A DNA stretch of 53,175 bases from Neolentinus lepideus HHB14362 ss-1 (lineage: Eukaryota; Basidiomycota; Agaricomycetes; Gloeophyllales; Gloeophyllaceae): positions 11,236 through 64,410 of the forward strand of contig KV425627.1 of the NCBI GenBank assembly GCA_001632425.1. The letters run 5' to 3'. Within the stretch, counting starts at the first letter, position 1. Each line of letters opens with the position of its first letter. Positions 12,630 to 24,027 of this stretch are shown one piece after another. Position numbers and translations under genes: made by a program. The notes under the pieces were generated by a model, which worked only from the letters and a program-made list of their open reading frames with translations, made no database searches and was not told where the DNA came from.

Positions 12630-15600
12630 TCATTGTCGTGCAGCTAATGAAGACAGAAGTATATCATAGTCGATTTTTGCCGCTGCGGAAGGATGTGAGT
12701 CATCAGCGTCGCGTGCAGAAGTCACTATAAACGTACCTTTTAAGACGAGTTTTGTGAAGCTGCCGGCTAGGTGAGGATCTTGTGTCTCCAATAGTCGTAG
12801 ATTTTCAGTGCTCAACTTCCAGAGCGTCGCTTGCCTCTCCGCCACAACGGTGGCGTTACGGGATTCACCCGAGAGAGCCGACAACTCTCCAGCGAGAGTT
12901 CCAGGGACCATTGATTCCTCGATTATGGGTGTAAAATCCGCGAACTTGTAGGTAGCTCGTAGGATACCAGCTTCAATGATGTACAGTCCATCGGGTTCGT
13001 CACCCTGCGCCCAAAGAATGTGTCCTTCTGGGACGGGTACGCGCTCCAGATACGGCTCCAGCTTGGCAAATAGTTCCTTGTCAATATCTCCGTAGGATGC
13101 AAAAGCCTTGACAAGGGTGTTATACGGCTCCGGATTTCCTCTGTGACTATCAACAGAATGCTCTAAACGGTGCCATTAGAGCTTGCGTTTCTCGTCGAAG
13201 AGACAGAGCTCACCTCTTGCAATTGTGCGGCTTCCCACATCCGCCAACTGTGATCGTCTTGGAGAGCCAAGCAATGAGTTGAGACCTAAGTCGGTGTCCT
13301 GCCGGCCAGGTAGAGCTAAGGAACAACCGGATGAGAGAACACACTACCAGCATGACGACTCTGAACTTACCAATTGGATCCCTCTCTTCCTTCTGAGCAG
13401 AGAACCAAGTTCGTAGATATGCGTTCTCAGTCCCTATAAAATTGGAGATCAGTAAGCATCTAAAATTGCCTACATTAGAGACACTAACATTCCAAAGCAT
13501 CATTCACCGTGGAAAAGGACTCAACACCATCCTCCTGCAGCAAACCTACATTCCTCAATGCTCTGCCTACGGGTGACTCGGACGAGAATCCGCATAGCAC
13601 GAGAATAATCCGCTTTGCTGATAGGACACGCTGGATTCGCATGAACGCCTCAGCGGCAGACATGTCCACTCCCGCAACGAGAGTGAGATCTAAGACAAGA
13701 AAACGAATAGGAGTTCGCCGCCAATGGGGACCATCGACCAGGCTTCGAATGGTCTCTTCAACGTGCGCTATGGTACCGAAGAACAAGAATCCTACAAGAC
13801 AGCGAGTTAATCGCAGTAATGGAAGCAGCTAGTGAACGAACCTTGTAGTCTAAGGAGTGTAGTCTGTTTCGACACTTCTCGGATGTATGCCCGGTGGGCA
13901 CTGGGTCTGCGAACAGTCGACATGACAGTTTCCCCCGTATGCAAGGCGCGAATACTTCGTCTTTCCGAGTTCTGCAGCACGAAGAAGAAGCCTGAATGAA
14001 TGGTAATGAGACAATATAACGGAAAAATGCTGAAGTCCGCCTTACAGCTTACAACGATTCCGAACAAAACTCCCATGACGAAATCCCAAACTGTCATGAC
14101 GACCATTATGCTGACGATCGTGATATACTCAAACCTAGACGTGCCGACAGCGTCTTCAGTAAGCGAGCAAGGACAAAGCTCTAGTTGCATACCTGCTAAC
14201 ACGATGTCTTGTATCCCAAACGGCTTCTTTCACAAGATCGATGCCAAGGACGAAGATAAGAGCTCCGACGACCATTACAGCTGCAAGAATGGGAAAGTCA
14301 GAACAGTCAGAGGTCTAATGCTTAGGCATGTCTACGCACGGATGAAGGCAATCGGGCCTGTGCCAATGATGAGCAATAAAGTCGTCGCCCCAGCAAGCAG
14401 AAAACCGGAAACGCGGGTATCGCCTCCCACTCGATAGAACCTGTAAAATGTAGCTCGTGAGAACACCAACTCTGCCCGAGCATAGTTCCACATACAAGAG
14501 GGTGTTAACGTATACAAGATAATTAGGTCTGACGGGCCATCAGCATCTAACACTAACTTTGTTATTGAACATAACGCACGCACACAGTACCAAGGAACCC
14601 GGCAAGAAGGTTGGAGTACCCATGCCCGACCAGTTCCTTGTTCGTATCCACATCGATGTCTAGAGATACAGCTATAGGAGAGGTCAGTGGAGATAAAGAA
14701 ACGTTTTCAAGGGAGACAAACCGAGTGCTGGTACATTTAGCGGTGGATGCAGTATGTTGAAGAAAAGTCTATCAGTCATTATCAGTCATGCGCAGCGACA
14801 CGGTCGTAGTAAGTACTCTTACAGTGCAAATTGCGTAGGAAGAGTGGCGATCAGTGGTCCAAACTGCGTCGCACGCAGGTCTACCGGATCAACGCATGTC
14901 AAACACTACCGGCATCGCATATCATAGGAGGCCACGTACCGTAATATGTATAGAACTTGTACCATGGATCCTTTGAGCCAGCAATATCAAACAGCCATCC
15001 TTCCTTCCGCAACATCCCAAGATCCAAGTGCGCAGCCGATATTACAATATAAAAAATGATTGGTATAATGATAAAATCTGAACCAAGTCCATGTTAGAGC
15101 GGTAATGAAAGAAACGTGAGGAAGGCGAAGGACGTACACATAGGGAATATGAGTTGATGATGAAGTTTGTGCGTGATGATCCTTAGCAGGACCGCCAATC
15201 CAAGCGCGGGGGCCCACAAGGCTAGGTTGTGCACATTGAGGAAGAGGTATTTGAGAATGGGTATCGAGAAGGAGAATTCGTCGTCGTCGAGTCCAGTGCT
15301 GACGGTCAATCTGAGAGCCAAAATCAAATGAAATCAGTAAATACGACTGCTGCTGCGTGACTGGCTTACCCTGTGATAATAAGGAAGACTCCGACACCAC
15401 CTATACATCTGTGAAAAACTCGATCAATGTGCAGAGCGGGCTCAGGATTCCATTGATGCTTACCCTACGAGGATGTGTCTCGGGAAGAAGCCGATGAGAA
15501 TTCCCAGTCTTAGCGCTCCCAAGAGGAAGAACGTAAGACCTAATCTCGATTGAACAGACTGGGGAGGAAATGTACAGTATACAACATACCCGTTAAAACT

Positions 15601-17471
15601 GATGAGAATGCAAAAGCAACCATAGTGGTTGCTATGATCTCGCGTGGCTTGTCTTCCCCTATCTCTTTGGCGATTGACGTAGCTAGTATGTGGAAGAAGG
15701 GCTAAGCGCAGGTCAACATAATGCCTCGCCAATGCTGTCCAAGGAATGCAGGGCAAGATTGAGATACGTACGACCACTTCAATCATCATGCTACCATTGG
15801 CGCCTGCGAATCCGCTTCCGCCGAAGGAGTAGACTAGCTGAGCTATGATAGCACTTGGCATCGCAAAGTTATCACTTGTGTACGAAGACTCAAGAAAGAG
15901 ACGTACGAGACGAAAAACATGGACACCCCCATAGGTCCAAGATCCGCGAACACACCCGCGGCAGGGAAGATGATCATGCCATCTACACATGCCTCAATCA
16001 ATATCAACACATGCGACAGGTAGACACCACTCACAAGAAACACCATCCAGGATATTCAACAGCGTCCCAAGAAGCACCGCAGGCAGCGCCTTGACCACTG
16101 TCGTGCCCAGACGCGCCAGGTTCTCAGGGCGCACGCTCCTTATTAAATTCCCAGCCAACTTTGACGGAGCCCTATGCGCGGAGCCGTTCGTCGCGCTGTA
16201 CGATCGGTTGTCGCCCTCAAAAACAAGGGGAGACGATTCCGTGAAAAAGCGGCCGGGGCTATCATCCCGGGGCGCTGTCTCGGGCTCAGCTTCTTCTGCG
16301 ATTTTATCCATGCGTTCCAGCGGCGGCCCGAGCGCGATGGCTTGGTCGATGGGTTTCAGTGTGGGCGGAGTCTCCTGGGTGGGCGTCGGCGTTGCTTGAG
16401 TCGTAGAGCTCGAGACGTCCGCAGACCGCTCGCGCTCACGCTCTGCAGAGGACGACCCGTGCCGCGCGAGAAGGAGCGAGAGTCCGGACGGGGTAAGCGT
16501 CGCCTGGCGCCCTCGCGGGGTCGCAGCACCGGCGTTCCCAGAAGATACGGTCGACGTGGAAGAGGCGAGATCCACGCTGCTCTCTGAGTACTGCGAGGAT
16601 GGCGCGAAGGAGTCAGAGAAGGAAGGTGGGACATCGAGCTCATGGGCCGGGGGCTGACCGACTATTGGGAAGATGAACGTGTCCTGGGACGGCGGCGGCG
16701 AAGGGGGGGAGGTTAGTTTGGTGTTGGCGTCAGGTGATCGCGGGCGCATGTGCGAGAGCAGCATCGTGCTTGCGCGGATGTCGTCTTGCGAGTGCGGCAC
16801 GCCCCGCCGGATGGGAGAGGCATAGCTGAGCGGCTGGAGGAGCCTGCAGGTATAGAGGGTCAATGAAGATATATTGCGGAATGATGGTGTAGGAGAAACG
16901 AAAGGAGATGACCTGCTGAACCCCGCCTATTGCGTGCCCGATGGCGCGTGATGGAAGGATGGGATTGACATAAAACGGGATGTTGGAAGCTACAGGATTT
17001 AGGAAGAGCAGAGATATTCTCGCGAATGCTGCTGCATAGATTCTAAATTGAACTTTGGAAGTAAATGAGATGCCTGGCACCAGGGTCCAATTTGCTACAA
17101 CCGTTCGATTGCGCCAGAGGACGTGTCCCTGTGCATATACCCTGATAATCACAGGCCATGACCGCACCCAAACACGCCCGAAAGCACACAATACGCGTAT
17201 GCCTGCACGTATAGGAACAATGACGTTACGAGTCGACCACTTACCCTGCACGCATCAAAGGCGATCCTGTCTGCTGTACGGACATTCCAGTCTCTGCGCG
17301 CCCCGGCGTCGTCGCGAGTCTACCTCCAGCATCGACATTGATGGCTTCGCTTCTGGTACTCGAATCCAAGCCCGAGCCAGACGGTTGACTGTGCATCAGT
17401 GCAAACAGCGATCGCGGAGATAGACGTCGAGGTCCTAGCGTAGCAATGCTATCTGCATTCCCCGGCTTCAT
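12630..17471 (-). CDS. SulP/SLC26-type transporter with STAS and cyclic-nucleotide-binding domains
   Basis: Predicted protein of 1,100 aa from 22 exons; the phase is consistent at all 21 junctions. Exons 5'->3' on the minus strand: 17471-17245, 16843-16035, 15982-15907, 15853-15772, 15701-15590, 15539-15464, 15408-15370, 15310-15138, 15077-14940, 14880-14823, 14768-14722, 14671-14584, 14528-14496, 14440-14340, 14280-14193, 14134-14046, 13991-13842, 13791-13489, 13433-13371, 13285-13214, 13162-12737, 12682-12630. A ~330-residue Ser/Pro-rich N-tail precedes the SulP membrane core (LLNILDGVSYGMIIFP; LVYSFGGSGFAGANGS; GLTFFLLGALRLG). A STAS domain follows (LVLDLTLVAGVDMSAAEAF), then a cyclic-nucleotide-binding-like domain (EGHILWAQGDEPDGLYIIEA; GTLAGELSALSG). 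It resembles the fungal vacuolar YGR125W/VSB1-type group more than plasma-membrane sulfate permeases. The substrate is therefore uncertain (anion, or basic amino acids by analogy). Confidence 0.87.
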
Positions 17472-20188
17472 TTTGTGTGCAAAGAGTCCTTCGAGGCACA
17501 GAATACATGTCCTATTATGAAATTAGCCGCTATGATGAAGAGGGTTACCCCCTGGCTAGGCGCCGGCGATAAGCCGGTCCGGCCTCTCTATTTAGTCGCG
17601 ATATCTCAACTTTCTTGATTTTCTGTCCGTGCATCCTTCCCTCGTCGTCTTGTACGTTCAGAACGCTTGCAAGATGCTTGTTTCGACGCGCTTGGTTCTG
17701 TCTGGCGACGCTCATGCAGTTGTTTGGCGAATTTTCAGATCCTGGAGGGTGCAACACTCAACGTCCTTGGAAGCGTCACAAGAGTCTCTTCAACTTCTCT
17801 TTCGTAAAGACGGCCATCACGACGAGTGCTCGAGTCTCACAATAACACCCAGTTGCGAAGGCAAGAAAGTTTGCAAAGGAATGGATCGGAAAACCGGAGC
17901 AGGTGCCTGATCACAGGGCGTCGAGGTAAAATTTCCTTCAATTTTGCTTGATCTTCGCTCTACGCAGCGAAATCATGCGTTTATGTATGCGCCGGTATGT
18001 CTTATAGATGACCATTGAGGAGATGTTCGGCGATTTTTGCTCAGATTCAGTTGACTTCGTCGCGCACGGTGGCAAACGTTTGCTCGCATTCGTACGTCAA
18101 CTAAAGAGCGGATTTCGCTGATGGATGGAGTTCGAATGACTGTTTTCGGTCGGCTGTGAGTTTCTCGATTCTTCTGAGTCCTAGCGAGTCGCCTACTTTG
18201 CACGTTCGTCGTCTACCCTTTTCTCATGAGCTGTCGTTCCACATCTCCGTCTCGTCTTCGAAAGCTATAGGGCACAGTGAGTTGCAACGTGTGTTCATTC
18301 TGTTTCATCCACCCCCGTCATGTATCTAGAGCTCCGACGCCTTGCGTCGTTAGTCCAGTCCAGTCGCCTCGGCCTCGTCGTGGGTATATGCGCATACATC
18401 TGCTTGAAATACTGTTTGGCTCGAATATCATAACTCCCATCTGATACTGGCCTCGTTCAAGACAGCTGCTCTGAATCCTACGCGTATTTCTGGTCTCAGG
18501 CTTCACCTTCCACTACAGTCTCATTGCCTCTATCTCAATCCTCTGTTACCTGGTGGACTTGGTGTCTTGTTGTGTCACTGGTGCATGCAGTTCTGCTCTT
18601 CCAATGAATCCTTCGATCCCCGATTTCCAAGGACTAGTCTACGTCGACACTCCTCAGTTGATGCCATGCCTTCCAGTCCCTCTAACCGCCTCCACACTTT
18701 TTCTCTCCGGAACGGACGATATTGCTCGGGCAGAACTGCACACATCGGTTATATTCCTCTACCGTTTGCGTATTTATGACCAAACACTGTACGGCAGCTT
18801 CTACACTTCGGCACTTGCACTACATCTACGCTTCGAGACCCTCAAAAAGTGTCATTGACGTTCCGACTAAAACGTCTCGGTTCTACCCTACAGCAATTTC
18901 TCTGTTCGGACGATCTCTGACCATGTTGTGGTGTCCTCACATAACCTGCCTAGCCCGTTGTCACCGGACCTTGTATGCCGTTCGCACATCCATCCCCGCT
19001 TCTGTGTCCTCTTCGCCTCTGAAATTTGTACCTACTACGATCTTCCCGGCTGTCTCCTGGCACTCTGTCCGTTTGGCTTTTGTCGTTTGTCGTGGACAAC
19101 GCAACAATGAGCAAGCGCAGGTGTCTGCTCTGACTTCTCTTCTACTGGACCTCGCGGTGGCTCAGTGCTTTGGTCTACGGATCTGCTAGCATTCGCATCC
19201 TAGACGCGCGCTGGCTGATCATGCCGCTGCTGAGATTTTATGTGCTCGTGCGATCTTACATATACGTCTGATGTCGCCTCTCTCCTAGATTCCACCGCCA
19301 GCTTGTCAGTCGGACGTTCTATGTTTGTCATCGTTATCTCTGGACTGCAGGGGCCGATCGATCTTGGCCCTACGTCCCGTTGTTTCACGGCTATCTAGAA
19401 TCCACTTCCTCAGCGTGCCATGGGGCTTGAGTCTTGTTCCTCAGCTTAAATATGTCTCATCGGTCTCTAAATTGTCCAAGAGACTTGCTCAAGGTGCGCA
19501 TGCGGGCGCATATGGCACTGCTCGGACGCTTAACAAGTATCGGATGTCTTTCAGTCTCTTATCTCTTACATTATTGTGCACACGACCTAGTCTTCGACGT
19601 TGAGTTTCGCAGATCCACCTCCTAGACGCATATCTCCGTCTGCGGAATTCCCATATCAGGCTCAGGGTTGGGCTGTGACAGTTTTCTTCCCTGATTGTTC
19701 CGTCCTGTTGTTCGCCTCATGTATGATGTAGTTTTGCTGCCAAAATAGCTCTGATGTGGCTTTTTACAGGTCGCTGTGGAATCGCAGCTTGAAGCTCTGC
19801 TGCCCAAGGAACCTTTGTAAGTCGAGTCACTCCCTTGGTATCGTACCCTCCATGACAGCACTAGTGCTGATGAACTCGTAAAATACATCCGCATCTTTAC
19901 ACAATATATCAACGTTGTCGTTCTCCACCTCAAACTCACCCCAAATGGCAACAGAAAGCTGTGTTTATCCACGTTTTGGTGCGATAAAAGGGTCGTGCGA
20001 CTGTGATCGGAATATGGAAGTTGGCGGCCGGGGCGTGCCGGTCGCGTGCGTCGGGACCTTGATAAAGGCTCTCAGGCGGAGACATCAACTGCACAGAGGG
20101 GTACGCAACCCTCCTTACCACCAACTACCACAGTCGACTCGCAGGACTTGACCGTCTTGCCGCAGTCCATTCCTTCTTTCTAGAGATC
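17472..20188. other. 2.7-kb divergent intergenic region
   Basis: This lies between the heads of the SulP gene (-) and the fungalysin gene (+), so it must contain both promoters. The plus strand is notably pyrimidine-rich between about 18100 and 19620, and several overlapping short frames are open there. None gives a recognised domain or a chain of splice sites with consistent phase. A non-coding transcript or a very old relic is possible, but I cannot support a gene. Confidence 0.4.
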
Positions 20189-22829
20189 ATGCGCTGTATC
20201 TTTGCGGCCTCGCTCGTCGTTGCGACCCTTGCTGGTCGTGTGCTGGCCCAGCCTGCGATCAGCTACGGTGTTGCTGACGAGGCGCCTGTGAAGCGCCGCA
20301 AGACGCTCGGGTTTGGCCCTGTCCACCCGCATTCTGTGTTCAAGCAGGTGCCGCAGGATTCTCTGTCTAGCTTTGCGCCCGTTTCTGTCCGGGACCCGAT
20401 TGATGTTGCGAGGGAGTTTGTGAAGCAGCACCTTGGAGAGCAGCTGTCGGAAGGGAATGGGTTCGTCGTCAGGAAGGACTCGTATACGGACAAGGCGACT
20501 GGCGTTACCCATGTTTACATCCGCCAGGTTGTGAATGGCATCGAGGTTACAGATGGTGATATCAACGTGAACGTCAAGGATGGCAGGGTGTTCTCGTACG
20601 GTGACTCGGTAAGCTCTATCCTTAGCACAACTATCAAACTTCGTCTAATTTTATTTAGTTCTATCGCGGACCTTCTCCGAGCTTCTACTCTACTGCCGTC
20701 GCTCCCCAGCCCCATGCAGACTACTGTACTCAGCTCGAATATGAGATGGACAGTCAGCAGGACAACTTGGAGCAGTGGTTAGCAGCGTCTGAGCAAGGCG
20801 AGCAAGTACAGCTCATCCGCCGTCGTTTCCGCGACATCGTGCATGAGCTCCTAAAGCGTCTGCACAGCATGAACTGCGCCTTCGTGAATCTACCTGTCGA
20901 TATGGCGCACAAGAGCACTGCTGAGGCTCTCGACGATCCTCGCCATGCTCTCCTGCAGTTCATGGTGGCTGCTACGCCCAGCGAGGAGGTCGTCCAGGAC
21001 ATCTTGGCCAAGTACGACGCGCACATCGACGGCATGCATTCGACATTCGAGGCCCACCTTGTTGGCGACCTGCAGACTATGGTTGAGGTCATTGACAACG
21101 TTCCAGATGCTGTGAACCCCGTCAAGGCCAAGCTTGCGTACATCCAGATCCCTGACGGTGATAAGACCGTTCTGGACCTTGTATGGAAGGTAAGCTACTT
21201 TCTATGGATGCGCCTGAAACAAGTATCTGATGACATCTCCTCTAGTTTGAGGTTGAGATGAAGGACAACTGGTATGAGGCTGCTGTCTCTGCCAAGGCTC
21301 CCCATCGGATTGTCTCCGTCGTCGACTGGGCATCTGACTCTCCCCTTGCTCCGATCCCCAAGGAGCCCACGGAGCGAAAGGTCGCCACCTATAACGTCTT
21401 CGCTTGGGGCATCAACGACCCCTCTGTCGGCAACCGATCTATCCAGAAGGAGACGTACGATGTCGTTGCGAGCCCACTTGGCTGGCACAGTCTGCCCTAC
21501 GCCAACGACCCCACGGAATCTGACTACCTGAAAGCCTCCAAGGCCATCAAGAATTCGACAACCACGTGGGGGAACAACGTCTTCGCGCATGAGGACTGGG
21601 AGGGTCGCAACGCTTGGATATACAACTACCGCCCTGACGCCGGCGAGAGTATGGTGTTCAACTACACGTACGAGCCCAAGCTGACAAATACGACCGACGC
21701 GCTCGAGGAGGCACAGAAGTACATCAATGCAACTGTGACGCAACTCTTCTACACGTCGAACATGGTGCACGATTTGTACTACCGCTATGGGTTCGATGAG
21801 GTTTCGGGCAACTTCCAGCAATACAACTTTGGGAGGGGCGGAGAGGAGGGTGACGCTGTCATTACGAACGCGCAGGACGGGAGCGGGTACAACAATGCCA
21901 ACTTCATGACGCCACCCGATGGGCAGAACGGGCGCTGCAGGATGTACCTTTGGAATACCGCGATGCCTTACCGGGACGGCGACCTTGAGGCGGGTATTGT
22001 CATCCATGAGCTGAGCCACGGGTTGAGCACCCGGTTGACGGGTGGTCCGGCGAACTCGGGATGCTTGGGATGGGGCGAGAGCGGTGGAATGGGCGAGGGC
22101 TGGGGTGACTTTTTGGCTACCACTATTAGGAGCAACAAGAACTACTCCGACTACGCAATGGGTGCGTGGGCTGCAAACAGGCCGCAGGGTATTAGGAACT
22201 ACATCTACTCGTTAGTGAGTGGTCCCCTCCGTATTTCGTGGAATAGATGCTGACTTCGCCCAGAACGAGACGATCAACCCCTCGACGTATAAGACCCTAG
22301 ATAAGCCAGGCTACTGGGGCGTACATGCCATCGGTGAAGTCTGGGCCGAGATCCTCTGGGTTGTTTCACAACGTCTGATCGCCAAGCACGGGTACATCGA
22401 CAACCTTTTCCCTCCTGCGCCTCTCGAAGACGGCAGCATCCCTACAGGCGACTTCTATCGTCCGCAGGAATACACGGCCTCGGGCGAGAAGAAGCCTCTT
22501 GTGCCGAAGCACGGCAATTCGCTGGTCGTCCAGCTTGTCCTGAACGGCATGAAGCTGCAGCAGTGCCGGCCGTCGTTCTTTGATGCTCGTGATGCGATTA
22601 TCCAGGCTGATCAGGTGTTGACTGGCGGCGAGAACTACTGCGAGCTGTGGAAGGGCTTCTCTGCGAGAGGTCTTGGTCCTGATGCGCGTGTGGAGGGCCG
22701 CACGCCATGGGGTGGAGGAATTAGAACTGATGTGAGTGGCTGCATTAAAACTCATGCGTGCTTTTGTACTAACTGTTCCTCCCGCAGGATTATGCCGTTC
22801 CTAAGACCTGCCTCGAGGTTGACGCATGA
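20189..22829 (+). CDS. Secreted fungalysin metallopeptidase (M36)
   Basis: Predicted protein of 809 aa from five exons: 20189-20608, 20659-21189, 21246-22214, 22264-22731 and 22788-22829, all introns phase 0. A secretion signal is clear (hydrophobic core after MRCIF, cleavage probably after GRVLA). An FTP-type propeptide follows (HVYIRQVVNGIEVTDGDINV), then a ~190-residue middle segment before the catalytic domain. The zinc site is HELSH at about residues 571-575, with the downstream glutamate in GEGWGDF near residue 600. The usual third residue of this HExxH motif in fungalysins is aromatic, so Leu is a mild variation. By family it is made as an inactive precursor, secreted, and freed by propeptide removal to digest extracellular protein. 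A cleavage site between propeptide and enzyme cannot be read with certainty. Confidence 0.92.
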
Positions 22830-23117
22830 GAGGAACGCTGATCCTTATTCTATATGTAGATGTATCTTACCATCTTCATTTGCTTGCATGTACTACTAGA
22901 CATCACGATTTTCACGGAATATATATCTGCTTCATAATATGTACATATGGTCGGCGTGCGTGAGCCCTGAAGGAGTCCACTCTGTTGGAACAGTTACAAA
23001 CGTATAAACCCCTATTACGCGTGATGTCATGCAGGCCCACTGTGCCATGCGTACCGCGTACCGCCGGTCGTGACTGCTTTCGTCGCTCTTCCTTGAACCA
23101 CCACCTCTTTACTTGCT

Positions 23118-24027
23118 ATGTCGCCTGTCGACAACTCACCTATCAATGTCAAGCTCTTACTAATTGGAAACTCTTCTGTGGGGAAAAGCAGTCTCCTATT
23201 ACGATTCTCAGACGAGCAATGGTTGCCGGAGGATGAGTCGAGTGCCACCATCGGAGTGGACTTCAGGGTGTGTTCGAGTTGTGCATTGTTTGTGAAGGAG
23301 TCTGTGGTATAATTGCAGTGACTAGGTGCACAAGATGACGGTAAAGGGGAAACGAGTGAAGCTTAGTATCTGGGTGTGTGCACGTTTCAATACTCAAGTT
23401 GTCGTATGGACTCATGGCGAAATGCATCCCCACAGGATACTGCTGGACAAGAGCGTTTTAGGACGATTACTTCGTCATATTATCGAGGAGCACAGGGCAT
23501 TATCCTAGGTCCGCTTTATGCACGTCAGGCTATATAATAAGCCTGAATATATTCCTGGTGCAGTATACGATGTGGCGAACAGAGAGTCGTTCGATGCTCT
23601 GCCCAAGTGGTACTCTGAGCTCGAAACATACGTGTCAAGTTCAGTGGTGAAGATTCTTGTAGGAAACAAGGTCGATAAAGTAAGTCTGATGATGGTGTTC
23701 CTTATCTCATTGTGACGGTGTCATCGACCACCTATTCGATAGGAGTTCTCCCGTCAGGTATCAACAACAGAGGGCCAGCAATTTGCACAACGCATGAATT
23801 CTTTGTTTGTCGAGGCATCAGCGAAGACATCCGTGGGTGTAAAGGAGGCATTCGAAGACGTCGTCGCCAAGATTCTGGACACGCCTGAGCTGTGGGTCCC
23901 CGTCGGAGACAAGGGAGCGAAAGCGGCTAAGCGCAACGACACAGTGCCCGCACCCGGCAGTATGCCAGGAAATATCGACCTGAACGCGGAACAGAGCACA
24001 CAAGCGGACGGAGGGTGTGGATGTTGA
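23118..24027 (+). CDS. RAB18: Rab18-type small GTPase
   Basis: Predicted protein of 223 aa from five exons: 23118-23267, 23326-23373, 23436-23508, 23564-23679 and 23743-24027. All nucleotide-binding motifs are present: GNSSVGKSS (P-loop), ATIGVDF (switch I Thr), DTAGQERF (switch II), GNKVDK (base recognition) and [20 protein letters not shown] and the later LDTPELW stretch are typical of the Rab18 branch. The C-terminus is a Gly/Asp linker ending GCGC, the double-cysteine prenylation signal. By family it cycles between membrane and cytosol and acts in ER, lipid-droplet and retrograde vesicle traffic. The second intron could alternatively use an earlier AG, but only the AG at 23324-23325 keeps the frame with the VHKMTV segment. 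Confidence 0.9.

Noticed and set aside
13992..14052. Intron-free reading through this part of the SulP gene, or a donor at 14052
   Set aside because: Only the donor at 14045 joins VVSC to FFFVLQNS in phase as expected from the family. The uninterrupted reading inserts an unrelated stretch.
16730..17251. 173-codon minus-strand frame as an independent gene
   Set aside because: It lies across the first intron and second exon of the SulP gene in the wrong register. The spliced model explains the region better. Kept only as a finding about the intron.
18553..19189. Plus-strand frames in the SulP-fungalysin spacer as a membrane protein gene
   Set aside because: Hydrophobic runs come from T/C-rich DNA. 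No family similarity or splice-phase chain was found.
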